A DNA stretch of 37,305 nucleotides from Chara braunii. Lineage: Eukaryota; Streptophyta; Charophyceae; Charales; Characeae. Every line of letters starts with the position of its first letter. Positions within the stretch are counted from its first letter, which is position 1. A model generated the notes under the pieces. The model was not told the DNA's origin, ran no database searches, and saw only the letters and a program-made list of their open reading frames with translations. Below are positions 1 to 9,055 of this stretch, one piece after another. Location: the NCBI GenBank assembly GCA_003427395.1, contig BFEA01000436.1, positions 1,032,275-1,069,579 of the forward strand. Reading direction: 5' to 3'. Both the position numbers and the translations under genes were made by a program.

Positions 1-517
1 TTTTAAGAGGTAGGCCTGTGCAAAACCTCTATCCCAGTGGTGGTAAGAGAACCACCGGGATTGAGGCTTCGTATGGTGGGCCGCTCCATCTATTGGTGGG
101 GAGCTTCACCTGCTGGGAACTGGGTCCAACGTCCCTTAGATGCATCTTCCTCTTCTTCACCATTGAATTTGACACCACAGTGCTGGAAACCGGGTCCAGC
201 GTCCCATGTCCAGATTATAACCTCCCTGCCTACCCTGAGGTGTGGTCGGGTTTGAGGGGAGGCCACCGGGGGGCAGCGGTGGAGACTCCCTCCGCAACCC
301 AGCCCTACTGTCCTCGTGGTACAAAATGAGAAGTAGGGTAAAAAGTTGAATGAGAAGTAGAATGGGCAGCAAATGAAAAGAAAGAAGAACCGGAAGGGTT
401 GGCAAGGACTGAGAAATCTTGCAGAAACATGAATATGAAAATCTGGAAAGGCAGAGGTAAGTCTGAAATAGTCTTAACCCATACCAAATAAAAACAACTT
501 CAACTGCACAAGGCTGC
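1..517. other. Non-coding stretch with one short direct repeat
   Basis: I see no convincing gene here. A 24-bp segment of the form GCTGGRAAYYGGGTCCARCG plus TCCC occurs twice, at 112-135 and 182-205, 70 bp apart. The rest is mixed-composition sequence, with an A-rich and purine-rich part from 330 to 500. Open frames on both strands here have unbiased composition and look like chance. Confidence 0.4.
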
Positions 518-778
518 TCAAGCACATGACTCAGGTAGCACTTCCTCCAGGGACAATGGGTAGGGGGGGAAAGGGTCTGCAAAGTCCTCGGGGGGTCGTA
601 GCAAGTCTCCCGGATCTACCTTAGTCCAATCGTGGAAAACCAAACGATAATCTCTTTCAAGCTCAACCTGCGGATCTCTCTCCAATTGCTGATCCCTAAC
701 CCACCTTACCTCCGCCACCCATCCCCCCCTTTCCCTTCCCAACCAGTCCTTACCAAAGCAGGAGATAATTTGACACAA
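518..778 (-). CDS. Hypothetical protein fragment (86 aa)
   Basis: This minus-strand frame encodes 86 residues from an ATG to a stop. Its composition is protein-like: charged and aromatic residues are mixed (WLGRERGGWVAEVRW), and there is a proline/glutamate-rich C-terminus (PPEDFADPFPPYPLSLEEV). I do not recognise the family. The surroundings are repeats and a decayed LINE, so the likeliest origin is a remnant of a retroelement or transposon polyprotein, perhaps a gag-like part. No upstream exon, promoter or splice site was identified. It could be a chance frame. Confidence 0.25.
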   Translation of the reverse strand: MCQIISCFGKDWLGRERGGWVAEVRWVRDQQLERDPQVELERDYRLVFHDWTKVDPGDLLRPPEDFADPFPPYPLSLEEVLPESCA

Positions 779-821
779 GCGGTTATCGAGTAGCTGAAAA
801 TTCAGGAATGAAAATTATGAA

Positions 822-1219
822 GTGAGAGTTTTCGGCAGTCTGAAAATCCTGAATGGTCCTGAAGTGGTGAAAGGTCCGAAGACCCTGAAAACCATCTCTT
901 TAGGCAGGTTGCATCCTGAAGTGGTGAAGGGTGTCCTGAAGTGGTCAAGTGAGAGTTTAGGGCAGTCTGAAAATCTTGAATGGTCCTGAAGTGGTGAAAG
1001 GTCCGAAGACCATGAAAACCACCCTTGACCACTTGAGAATGCAGCCTGCCTAAACAGGTGGTTTTCAGGGTCTTCGGAGTTTTCACCACTTCAGGACCAT
1101 TCAAGATTTTCAGACCTGAATGGTCCTGAAGTGGTGAAAGGTCCGAAGACCGTGAAAACCACCTGTTTAGGTAGGCTGCATCCTGAAGTGGTGAAGGGTG
1201 TCCTGAAATGGTGATGAAA
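822..1219. repeat. Direct and inverted repeat cluster (foldback)
   Basis: A unit containing AATGGTCCTGAAGTGGTGAA, then GGTCCGAAGACC and TGAAAACCA, occurs three times in direct orientation, starting near 841, 966 and 1115. It occurs once inverted at about 1041-1113, between copies two and three. The inverted copy pairs with the third copy (1041-1113 against 1115-1179), or alternatively with the second copy (966-1022). RNA or single-stranded DNA could therefore form a stem of about 65 bp with almost no loop. The minus-strand frame at 802-1104 only reads through these repeats. Confidence 0.8.
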
Positions 1220-1479
1220 AATACGACTGTTGTTAACCTTCTGTCTAATTTGGTGAATATCTCCTTGGGTATGCGTTTGATCGAGTTAATCTTTTGTCGC
1301 CCTTCACTGGGTTGTGAGTTCGTGCTGTACTAATAGTCGTAGGTGTTCCGTGACCTCTCCATCCTCCACCCTTGCTCCTTCTACCTCTAGGATGCACCTC
1401 CTCCACCATACGACCCACAGGACAACGAGTTTTCCTAGGTGAAACATGTTTTCCTTGGTGAAACATGTTTTCCTCAAAT

Positions 1480-2243
1480 GTGTTCCCTTGGTTCTGGGGG
1501 TAATACCCCAAGAGTATGGCCGTCCAGTCCCAGGGCCACACAACTGCCGGTACAATATGCCGCCAAATCCTATCCCAACTTCTCCATGGTAATACTGTCG
1601 CCGGACACTGAAGGAAGATGTGTTCTATTGTCTCCCGGGGTAACACTGAAGACATCTATGGCACCACGACAATGCTCGTCCCTGCTGTTCTAAGCGTGTG
1701 TGCTCTATTAGCCAGTCATTGGTGGGCAGGCATCGATGTTCTATTTGCCACTGCAGGGTAGAGATTTTGGCCGGTCTCTTTCCATAGTGAGCGAACCATC
1801 TAATGGGCTTGAGCAACCTTCGCTCTATATTAAGGTGGCGGTACCATCTGTCTTCCACTGACTCTCGCAGTCTTCGTTTGGGCCAGAGCATACGATAAAC
1901 GAATTTCGATTTCAGATTGACTAATGCTAATGTCTTTATCTTCCCTTTACGGATCCTAGTGGTGCTCGTCCCTGCTATTCTAAGCGTGTGTGCTCTATTG
2001 GCCAGTCATTGGTGGGCAGGCATTGATGTTCTATTTGCCATTCCAGGGTAGAGATTTTGGCCGGTCTCTTTCCATAGTGAGCGAACCCTCTTATGGGCTT
2101 GAGCAACCTTCGCTCTATATTGAGGTGGCGGTACCATCTGTCTTCCACTGACTCTCGCAGTCTTCGTTTGGGCCAGAGCATACGATAAACGAATTTCGAT
2201 TTCAGATTGACTAATGTCTTTGTCTTCCCTTGACGGATCCTAG
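1480..2243 (-). pseudogene. LINE ORF2 C-terminus, zf-RVT domain (broken)
   Basis: The conceptual product runs through SVEDRWYRHLNIERRLLKP and AKISTLQWQIEHRCLPTNDW, then SWCHRC, and after a frameshift near 1650 into ETIEHIFLQCPATVLPWRSW. This is the zf-RVT arrangement (CxxC, then ETxxHxFxxC, then a conserved W) found after the reverse transcriptase in plant L1 ORF2. The frameshift lies between the CxxC pair and the HxxxxC part, so the zinc site cannot be made from one frame. The upstream half, 1963-2243, repeats 1673-1962. It is a decayed gene fragment with no expected function. Confidence 0.8.
1673..2243. repeat. 290-bp tandem duplication inside LINE-A
   Basis: Copies 1673-1962 and 1963-2243 are nearly identical. 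Both start TGCTCGTCCCTGCT and end GGATCCTAG. They differ by a few substitutions and by about 9 bp missing from copy two around GACTAATGCTAATG. The high identity points to a duplication more recent than the decay of the LINE itself. A smaller tandem repeat of GGTGAAACATGTTTTCCT lies at 1437-1474. Confidence 0.9.
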
Positions 2244-2480
2244 CTCCCTGAGACCATCTCCATTCCTAAGGGTCGAAGGGGAGATCCTCGATGGGGGTCG
2301 TTGGTCGGTATGCCCTCCATCCTCTTCCCTCATCAAGTACTCAATTGCGATATACATCATTTTTCTCCGTCCATATAAAGGGTTGTTGGTCCTATTGTAA
2401 GCTATCATTCTCCTGGATAGAGAAGACTTCGATCAGTACTTGTGTTGGATGGACGAGGTGTACGCGCTGTCGGAGTTGAT

Positions 2481-3308
2481 ACCCTTACAAGGGTATCCGC
2501 TCAGGATTTCATGATCGACACGACGTCAACACCGACAGACAAACTGAAGACGGCTAAAAACGGGAAATGAGGCAAAACCCTCAACTGCTATGGTCAAGAA
2601 AGTTGTGTCAGCACAAGCGCCAAAACACGGAGTGCACGAACTAGAGTTAGTGGTAATTTTTTTTCGAATACTCGCCTGCCTAGTCATGGCGAACGCAGAG
2701 ACGATAAAGATTAATGGAATAAAATATTTGAATAACCGCGCGCATCACTTTGACCCGCGCATAGACTGAGAAAGGGATAGTTAGACCTCCGGCGGCGAAA
2801 GTCGGAAGGTTAGTCTGACGGGGAGAGTCGCGCAAAGACGACGACGATTCTTCCCCAAGTTTTTGATGGTTAAGAAGGTATGTTGACGACAAAAGAGTCA
2901 AGTCAACAAGGAAACAAGACTACTTACCGCTTATTAAAAACGTGGGATGAAATTACTACAGGCCCAGCCATGCGGCCAGATAATCGGACTGCCGTAGTGG
3001 ACTACGGCAGTAGCAGGAAGCTGTGACTACCCCTGGGAGGGACTGTAGGCAGTACATCAGCCAGAAGGGAAGAAAGGCGCACTACATTCATACTGGATGA
3101 GCTCGTAGTATAACTGTACAAGGAGCTAGCCTAGTAGGTACGAGTGTGGATTGACGTATCGAAGATGTATGAATAGAGTCCACTGGACCACGGGCTAATT
3201 CCTTTTTAAGGGGATATTTTGACCATATTTTGATAGGAGGGATTCAAACTCACGATCTACGGGATAAAAGTGGTTGCGGCAGGAAAGATTTAGGCTCCTG
3301 CATGTGCC
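2481..3308. other. Non-coding spacer with a short perfect hairpin
   Basis: No gene is recognised. A perfect inverted repeat ACTGCCGTAGT-GG-ACTACGGCAGT lies at 2988-3011. A minus-strand splice-donor match (GCG|GTAAGT) lies at 2922-2930. Weak tRNA-promoter-like boxes on the minus strand near 3180-3250 are not strong enough to call a SINE. Confidence 0.4.
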
Positions 3309-3788
3309 AGAAATCCGACAGGTGCAGAACTACAGTGCTGCCACAAAACAAAAACAAGCCATTACAAAGAGAGTACAATGCTAAACAGTGACTCCCTAGT
3401 TTCTGTAGTCTCCAAAAACAATCATAAGAAAAATTCTGAGTATACTAAGACCGGAATATTTCCTCCTTGCGTACTCACTGTACACAGCCCGTTGAAAGCT
3501 CCTTAGTAGGACTTGCATTAGATTTATAACAGATTAGAGTAGGTTACAAGTTATCTCTGACTTCATCTTTAGTACATTTTTGGGTTTTACAAATTGGACA
3601 TTGAATCCGGGGGGCAGGGGTCCTGATCAATGGACAACTGTGGCTGGGAATGGGATTGGCCAGGAGAGCCTTTTTCAGCCCAGAGGGCTGCAGTATTCAT
3701 GTAAGGGACGCCGGGCCCGTTTCCCCGTTATAAATCATTTTTGATTAAAAAAAAAAAAAAAAAAAAAAAAAGAAATCCGACAGGTGCA
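3309..3788 (+). mobile_element. 444-bp A-tailed retro-insertion with 18-bp TSD
   Basis: The sequence AGAAATCCGACAGGTGCA occurs at 3309-3326 and again at 3771-3788. Between the copies lies a 444-bp insert (3327-3770) that ends in 24 A residues (3747-3770). A target-site duplication of this length, plus a 3' poly(A) tail directly abutting the right copy, is the signature of target-primed reverse transcription by L1 machinery. The insert has no long ORF and matches no family I recognise. It could be a SINE, a 5'-truncated LINE 3' end or a retrocopied transcript tail. Near its end it has CCGGGCCCG and a TTATAAATCATTTTTGATT segment before the tail. Confidence 0.85.
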
Positions 3789-4027
3789 CGTACAGGGAAC
3801 AAACGAACGGAATTCGGTTAGAGTTCTTTATTTTTCTTTTTCTAAGATATATTAAAAATTCGTTGATTTCTCTTGCCGTATCCCACCGGGATTCCGAGGA
3901 AGATTCGTGGGTAGTTGGAAGTAGGAAGCTAAACGAACACTTACCTGAAACCTCGGAGGTACGCAACAGCTATCTTCAACCACTTCTTCCCTGTATACTA
4001 ATCATGAACACAGTAAGATTCATTCGA

Positions 4028-4074
<47 letters not shown>

Positions 4075-4081
4075 ACTGTTG

Positions 4082-4125
<44 letters not shown>

Positions 4126-4530
4126 GCTTAGATTATTCAGTAAATGAATCTGCCTCGACTAAAAGGGCAGATTCTTCAGACTAGATGGCGGAGGCCCGGG
4201 TACCCGCGAGGGCCGAGTCGGGAACACTTCGAGCAAGTGCTCAGAACTGAAGCACAGAGGACCAAGCAAAAGCGAACATAGGCAGAGGGACGGGTGCGTA
4301 CGTGCGAACGTGAGAACTTGCGAACATGCGAACTTGCGAACGTGTGAACGAACGAGCGCGCAGGGAGAGCGTGCGTGCGAGCGCAGTCGCAAGCAAGGAG
4401 ATGAACGCCAGTGGACCTGCGCGGCGGTATGCATGCCATAGTCGGCAGGCATTGAACTGACTGGTGAAACGCGAGCGTGCGAGGTGCGCGTGCGAGTGTA
4501 GTGAGCAGAAACAGGCTGACCGAGAGCTAA
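3789..4530. other. Spacer with (TA)n, (TTA)n and decamer repeats
   Basis: There is no supported gene. (TA)n occupies 4032-4071 and (TTA)n occupies 4085-4125. A degenerate 10-bp repeat of the form GCGAACNTGN runs from about 4290 to 4355. A perfect minus-strand splice-donor consensus (CAG|GTAAGT) lies at 3939-3947. Confidence 0.6.
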
Positions 4531-4740
4531 GGAGAAGAGCGTGGGTGTAAGTCAGAGAGAAAGGGGAGGAGAAAGGTACGAAGGAGAAAGGAGGAGTTAC
4601 GAACTAGGAGAATCAAAAAAGCAGAGAGGAAGGAGGTTCGAGGAAAGTCTAGAGAGGGAAGGAAGGAAGAGAGGGAGGAAGGAAGGAGGAGAGCTCGAAG
4701 AGGAAAGTGAAAGGGCAGGCGGAGAAGGAGAGAAATAAGA
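4531..4740 (+). repeat. Purine-rich (GGA/GAA) tract
   Basis: This stretch is almost all G and A on the + strand and reads as Glu/Arg/Gly-rich low-complexity peptide. Composition alone explains the open frame, so I do not call a gene. Confidence 0.6.
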
Positions 4741-4845
4741 AAAAGCTTACTTGTTTTCTGGTGGAGACATCGCGACGAGGAGCTTGAACCAAACTCGAAC
4801 TACGGACTCAACAGGCGGTATATCATGACAAGATCCTACTACAAG

Positions 4846-5006
4846 TAAGTCTCCAACCTTGGTCAATAACCAAGTCCACCCGTACCTCGTCGCACGCTAC
4901 CTGGATCGATAGAATGAGCAAATCAAAAAGTGACAGTGTATGTTTCCGCGTTTCAGCGGAAGATTCATTCCGTTCGTGCTCATTCTAGCGATGGGGGTGC
5001 GTGCGT

Positions 5007-5052
<46 letters not shown>

Positions 5053-5250
5053 GAGAGAGAGAGAGAGGCGGCTGAGTCTCCAACCCGCCGCTCGCCGCAC
5101 ACTCCTTGGATCGATAGAACGAGCAAATCAAAAAGTGACCGTGTATATTTCCACGATTCAGCGGAAGATTCATTTCGTTTTTGCTCATCCTATCGATGGA
5201 ATGGGTACGTGAGTGTGTGAGTACGCGGGAGAAAGAGAGAGGGGGGAAAA
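4846..5250. repeat. Tandem ~225-bp unit with 88-nt stem-loop, (GT)n and (GA)n
   Basis: Two diverged copies begin with AGTCTCCAACC (about 4846 and 5074). Each holds an 88-nt foldback (4905-4992 and 5110-5197), then a GT-rich and a GA-rich tail. In copy one the tail is a long (GT)n at 5014-5048 plus (GA)n at 5051-5067. The foldback arms are ATCGATAGAATGAGCA paired with TGCTCATTCTAGCGAT (15 of 16), and the inner stem is TTCCGC-GTTTCA-GCGGAA. Copy two keeps the outer stem (14 of 16) and the exact length. Confidence 0.8.
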
Positions 5251-5570
5251 GAGGAAAGTGCAAACTTAGTTTGACAGGAGGAAGACAACGATTATCGGCC
5301 CTGAATTGGATGCGCTTCCTCGTGACTGTATCGGACTGAACCTGACTGAAAATATAGCTTGTATACATTCATTATTTTATTGTTGTTATTAATATTATTA
5401 TTATTATTATTATTACTAATTTTACAGTTATTACTACAGTAATTAATGTTAATTACTAACAATATTTGTTTCCATTAATATTATGTTTTAATCTATGTCC
5501 TACGTATGCTAAAGGAAGTGACGAGGACGAACGACGGGATGAAATCGGAAAGATCAAACTAGCCCGCGGG
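5251..5570. other. Spacer with (TTA)n
   Basis: There is no gene. (TTA)n lies at about 5386-5416, inside AT-rich sequence that runs to 5490. Confidence 0.5.
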
Positions 5571-5765
5571 TGAAAGAGGATGGTGAAAAGCGCGAAAGGA
5601 GGAAGTGCAATCACGGTGGTGAAGAAGGAGGAAGGAAGAGAAGAAGGAGGAGAGGAAGGAGAAGAGAAGAGAAGAGAAGAAGAAGAAGGAGGAGGAGAGG
5701 AAGGAGAAGAGAAGAAGGAGAAGAAGAGGAGGGAAGGGAGGAAGACGAAGAACAAAGGATCGCGA
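5571..5765 (+). repeat. Purine-rich (GAA/GGA) tract
   Basis: This is a second long G/A-only stretch of GAAGAAGGAGGAGAGGAAGG type. Open frames on both strands here are long only because the composition excludes stops. Confidence 0.7.
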
Positions 5766-6190
5766 GACGGGGAGCTCACCACCTAGACGAGGAAAATTCC
5801 AAACGGAGCTGAGGCGGAGAGACCGCGCGGAGGGAACGACAAAGTAGCAACGATCTCGATCGTGTTGAATCCGCCTACAACACAGATCTCCTTCGCAGGG
5901 GAGTAGACATCGTGAAGGGAAACAAGAAACGCGCGGGAGTGCGTGACCGAAAGCTCGGAGAGCGCATGTAGCACGCACGAAGGGATAGCGAAGGAAACAC
6001 GTGGGGAGAGGGAAGAAGTATATGAAGGAAGGAGGGGGAGCGCACTCACCTGTCCAGGCTGTCGGAGAAGGCGATCTACCGAGCATGCAGATGGTGGAGT
6101 CGGCAGTGTGATCCACCAAAACTCAGCTTCAGCACCCTCACTTTGGATGCATCGGACCGGTAAAATAGCACCTTTACATTCATTAACTCT
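5766..6190. other. Possible minus-strand exon ends; no clear gene
   Basis: A perfect minus-strand donor (CAG|GTGAGT) at 6044-6052 and an acceptor-like minus-strand polypyrimidine-CAG at about 5809-5826 are visible. No protein family is recognised in the intervening frames. The minus-strand frame just upstream of the donor starts MVDHTADSTICMLGRSPSPT, which could be an exon but could equally be chance. Confidence 0.25.
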
Positions 6191-6192
6191 TT

Positions 6193-6300
6193 GTTATTAT
6201 TATTATTATTATTTATTATTATTACTTTTTTTCTATTACCGTTTGTGTATGATTTTTGTTATTATTATAATATTATTATTATTACTATTATTAAAAACAA
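6193..6300. repeat. (TTA)n / AT-rich tract
   Basis: An interrupted TTA/ATT microsatellite. On the minus strand it lies directly downstream of two splice-donor matches at 6306-6314 (CAG|GTAAGA) and 6324-6332 (ACG|GTAAGT). Confidence 0.8.
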
Positions 6301-6332
6301 TGCGTTCTTACCTGTTTCCGAATACTTACCGT

Positions 6333-6858
6333 GCGTGGGAGTGAAGACATGTGACGGGTGGGATGCATCCGCCAACGTCGTAGGGCTGACCCGTTATCCA
6401 CCAGAATCGTGGTCCTTGGGTGCTAGTGGCATCTGTGTGTTGGGGAACGAGGTTGTGAGTGAGGCGAGAGACATGCCTGGTGCTGGAAGCGTGCGACATT
6501 GGTCGCTGTATGCACGTACTTCGGGAAGGCTGTTGACGACCTCATTCGACATTGTAGAACAGGCTAGTTAGGACCTGCCACATGTAGTCTGGGCGCCGAG
6601 CGCCAGAGAAGATATCGACTCTGGTTCTTCGTAGACAATGATGGGGCTATTTCAGCATTGTCAATTATGAACTCCTGGTGTGTGCTATTTGGTGATTCTC
6701 ATAATGCAATGCTGTTGTTGGTTCGAGGTCAGGACTGTCTGGGCTCATACGTATGATGCTGTTTGATTGCTGAAGATTCGCTATTGCTCATCTTCCTGGC
6801 ACTAGATGGGATTGGCCATCTATAGACTGGGCGCCATGGCTAGGACAGCACTAGAAAG

Positions 6859-6860
<2 letters not shown>
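6333..6860. other. Non-coding or unassigned spacer
   Basis: There is no supported gene. A minus-strand 56-codon frame (about 6390-6560) and a chance eight-residue resemblance to an aspartic-protease motif were examined and not accepted. Confidence 0.3.

Positions 6861-6939
<79 letters not shown>
6861..6939 (+). repeat. (GA)n microsatellite, about 39 repeats
   Basis: Uninterrupted GA dinucleotides. The Arg-Glu and Leu-Ser open frames over it are artefacts. Confidence 0.95.
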
Positions 6940-6942
<3 letters not shown>

Positions 6943-7124
6943 GGACGGGGGCCAGGGGTACGTACCTGTAGCGTTGTTACTCCAACTTCGTCTTCGGTAC
7001 CTTCAGCACAGTGCCAACTTCCCAGGATGGCACCTGGCTCATAACAGGGAGAGAGAGTTCTTCTTCTTCCTCTTCTCCGTCCACCGTCTCCTTCTCCCCC
7101 TCTCATCGTCTCACTTTACTGCAT
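6940..7124. other. Possible minus-strand exon end with splice donor
   Basis: The minus-strand frame EPGAILGSWHCAEGTEDEVG ends at a good donor (CAG|GTACGT, 6960-6968). This is compatible with an exon of the same minus-strand transcript as the 7.1-7.5 kb frame, but no family or acceptor confirms it. Confidence 0.2.
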
Positions 7125-7481
7125 CTACGGACTAGGAGAGAAGAGAGGGAGAGCTTGATGACATCGGATCCAGACCTGACCTTCGGACTTCAGATATTGC
7201 GACGAGGGATTATTCGGGGCTTGTGACAAAGACTCGGTGCTGACGACACTCCCATCTCTCTCCTTTTTTCGTCTGATTCCCTTCTCTTCGTCAGTGTATG
7301 ATTGAGGACTGGCGCATTTCTTCCTGTGTGAGCGTGGGGCCCCTTCACACCACGGAATGATGATGATGTGTGGTTGATCTTCATTGCAACATTGATCGTT
7401 TTGATCATTGGAGTTCTGGCCGTCCGCTACGCTATCCTGTGCTATATGAGATAAGTCGTTCCTTGTTCTCGTCTGTACCAT
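7125..7481 (-). CDS. Hypothetical minus-strand protein or exon (118 aa)
   Basis: This frame starts MVQTRTRNDLSHIAQDS and is rich in Asn, Asp, Gln and Ser, with the cysteine pair QCCNED near residue 32 and a basic Lys/Arg stretch (KGIRRKKERDG) near residues 69-79. I do not recognise it. The opening MVQTR resembles the first residues of some plant Ty3-type gag proteins, which is weak evidence. A splice donor (TTG|GTAAGT) lies 70 bp upstream on the same strand (7549-7557). It is followed by a CT-rich stretch and TACAG within the first codons, so the ATG may actually lie in a short intron. It may belong to a spliced minus-strand transcript or be chance. Confidence 0.25.
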   Translation of the reverse strand: MVQTRTRNDLSHIAQDSVADGQNSNDQNDQCCNEDQPHIIIIPWCEGAPRSHRKKCASPQSYTDEEKGIRRKKERDGSVVSTESLSQAPNNPSSQYLKSEGQVWIRCHQALPLFSPSP

Positions 7482-8310
7482 TACGGTAGGAAAGAGAGAG
7501 AGGAGGGATCGCGCGGTGAGAAGGGGGGGATGAGAGTTAAAGAGCAGAAACTTACCAAATGGTTGACCACGGTCTTCGCTGCTGCCGTGCGTTTCTTTTA
7601 AAAGAGACTCACATCCCTTCTGCGTGTATTAAACCAGGAGTAATAGACTGAATACCTTTATTATTATTATTACTATTATTATTATTAGTAATTTACTGAA
7701 TAAGATATCATGATTAATTGATTATTGATCTTATTATTGACATTACTAATGATTATTATTATTATTATTATTATTATTATAATCTATTAGTAATATTAAT
7801 ATTGTCAAAGCGATTCCTCACCTCAGCGGTAGCAGATGCAGACCCCAGGGCTTGATTCTTAGACCTTAACACACCCGTGTACAGTACCCAATCGAGTGTG
7901 TTAGGACCGTGATCTGTGTTTTGATACTTGCCTGTTGCTTGTCGTAGGTCCGTGTAGCTGTGGGGGTTCAACCGGTAGATCTTTCGGTTAGAGGTCATAG
8001 ATGTGTAACGGGCCGTGGCTGTAGCAATTCTGAGAAGTCAAAGTCGTGACTGTTACGGTCTCGAGAGACAAGTTCACAGACTTCCGCGAGAACCGGAAGC
8101 GGGCTTTCAAGTTTTTCTCAAGCTATTCACAGCAGGCCAGAGGCCAGTGGGTAGAGTGGTGAGCCGGACGTCATTCAGTCAGCGGTGCCCAGTCCCAACT
8201 TTATTACACCCAATCAGCAAAGTATCATGTGGGGCTGTGTGCATCCTAGATCCTAGTCTGGGTATGTATGCGTAAGTAACGAAGGAGAAGGAGAGAAAAA
8301 AGAAGGAAGG
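7482..8310. other. AT-rich spacer with (TTA)n
   Basis: TTA/ATT-rich tracts occupy 7658-7700 and 7750-7800. From 7800 to 8310 the composition is balanced and I see no gene. A weak tRNA-like pair of boxes at 8148-8196 on the + strand is recorded under rejected items. Confidence 0.4.
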
Positions 8311-9055
8311 AAGCGTAGACAGGTGCAGACAAACAAACAAGTTGGACATAGACAAACAAGCAATATAAACGGACAAGCAGGCGGACATGCTGACACGTGG
8401 ACATAGCCGGACAGGCAGTAGTCAGAACAGACACGGACAGAGCAAAAACGAACAGGGAAAGACAGACGTGGACCGACACGGGCAGGCACATACATTCAGG
8501 TGCCAGCTGTCAGACAAGACAAAATCACGTATAGGACCAGACAGACGCGTACATGAAAGTCGAAGACTTACACAGACAGTTACATCAACAAGAGACAGAC
8601 ACAGACGAACAGATCGACTGACAGGCAAGACATGGAGAAAGAAAAGACAGATACAGGTAGGTACAACGGTCGAACAGACAACCAGATGCAGGCAAACACT
8701 GTCAACCAACTTGAAGTGGGCTGACAGACGCTGACAAGCAGAATGAACAAGACAAGCACGAGCAGATGGACTGGCGGTGGCAGGCAAGCAAACTAACATT
8801 AACAGAGGGCGGACAGACAAGAAACAGACAAGAGAGATAGCCTGTTAACCGGACACGGGCAACGGAAGGCGAACAGATACAGACGACCTGGTAAAATGAT
8901 TTGGACAAGACAGGTACATCCATACAGTCATTCAGACAATGACGGACATGGACAAAACAGGCAGACACAGACAGAAAACCGAATAGGCATTCACATTCAG
9001 CCAAACAGACACAGGTAATCAGATGAACCGACACAGACTGACAAGTGGGCAGACT
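8311..9055 (+). repeat. Decayed GACA/ACAGAC satellite, ~740 bp
   Basis: GACA, AGACA and ACAGAC words recur every few bases through this whole stretch, with many substitutions and small insertions. It looks like an old (GACA)n array eroded by mutation. The Cys/Ser/Leu/Val-rich minus-strand frames and the Arg/Thr-rich + strand frame follow from the repeat and are not genes. Confidence 0.75.

Larger units (their letters stand above)
1245..2480 (-). mobile_element. LINE-A: 3' fragment of an L1-type retrotransposon
   Basis: Only the C-terminal end of ORF2 is present, on the minus strand. Upstream of about 2480 no reverse transcriptase core is visible, so the copy is 5'-truncated. The reading frame from 2460 down contains several in-frame stops (near 2400, 2345 and 2270), then the linker IRQGKTKTLVNLKSKFVYR, and then the zf-RVT region. 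No poly(A) tail or target-site duplication could be identified. The fragment has a 290-bp internal tandem duplication, given separately. Confidence 0.8.

Noticed and set aside
3180-3250. tRNA-derived SINE head on the minus strand (TGGTCCAGTGG and GTTTGAATCCC)
   Set aside because: The B-box-like element precedes the A-box-like one on that strand, so they cannot form one promoter. Each alone is too short.
5559-6119. 186-residue minus-strand ORF rich in Ser, Phe and Leu
   Set aside because: More than half of it is the complement of the purine-rich tract, where stops cannot occur. No motif is recognisable.
6384-6412. Minus-strand ILVDNGSA, like a retroviral-type aspartic protease
   Set aside because: The frame has a stop a few codons upstream, and the residues after the motif do not match the family. 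Eight residues alone are within chance.
8148-8196. tRNA-like A and B boxes on the + strand (TGGGTAGAGTGG and GGTGCCCAGTCC)
   Set aside because: The spacing is plausible, but the B box deviates from GGTTCRANNCC. No cloverleaf arms, A-tail or target duplication were found.
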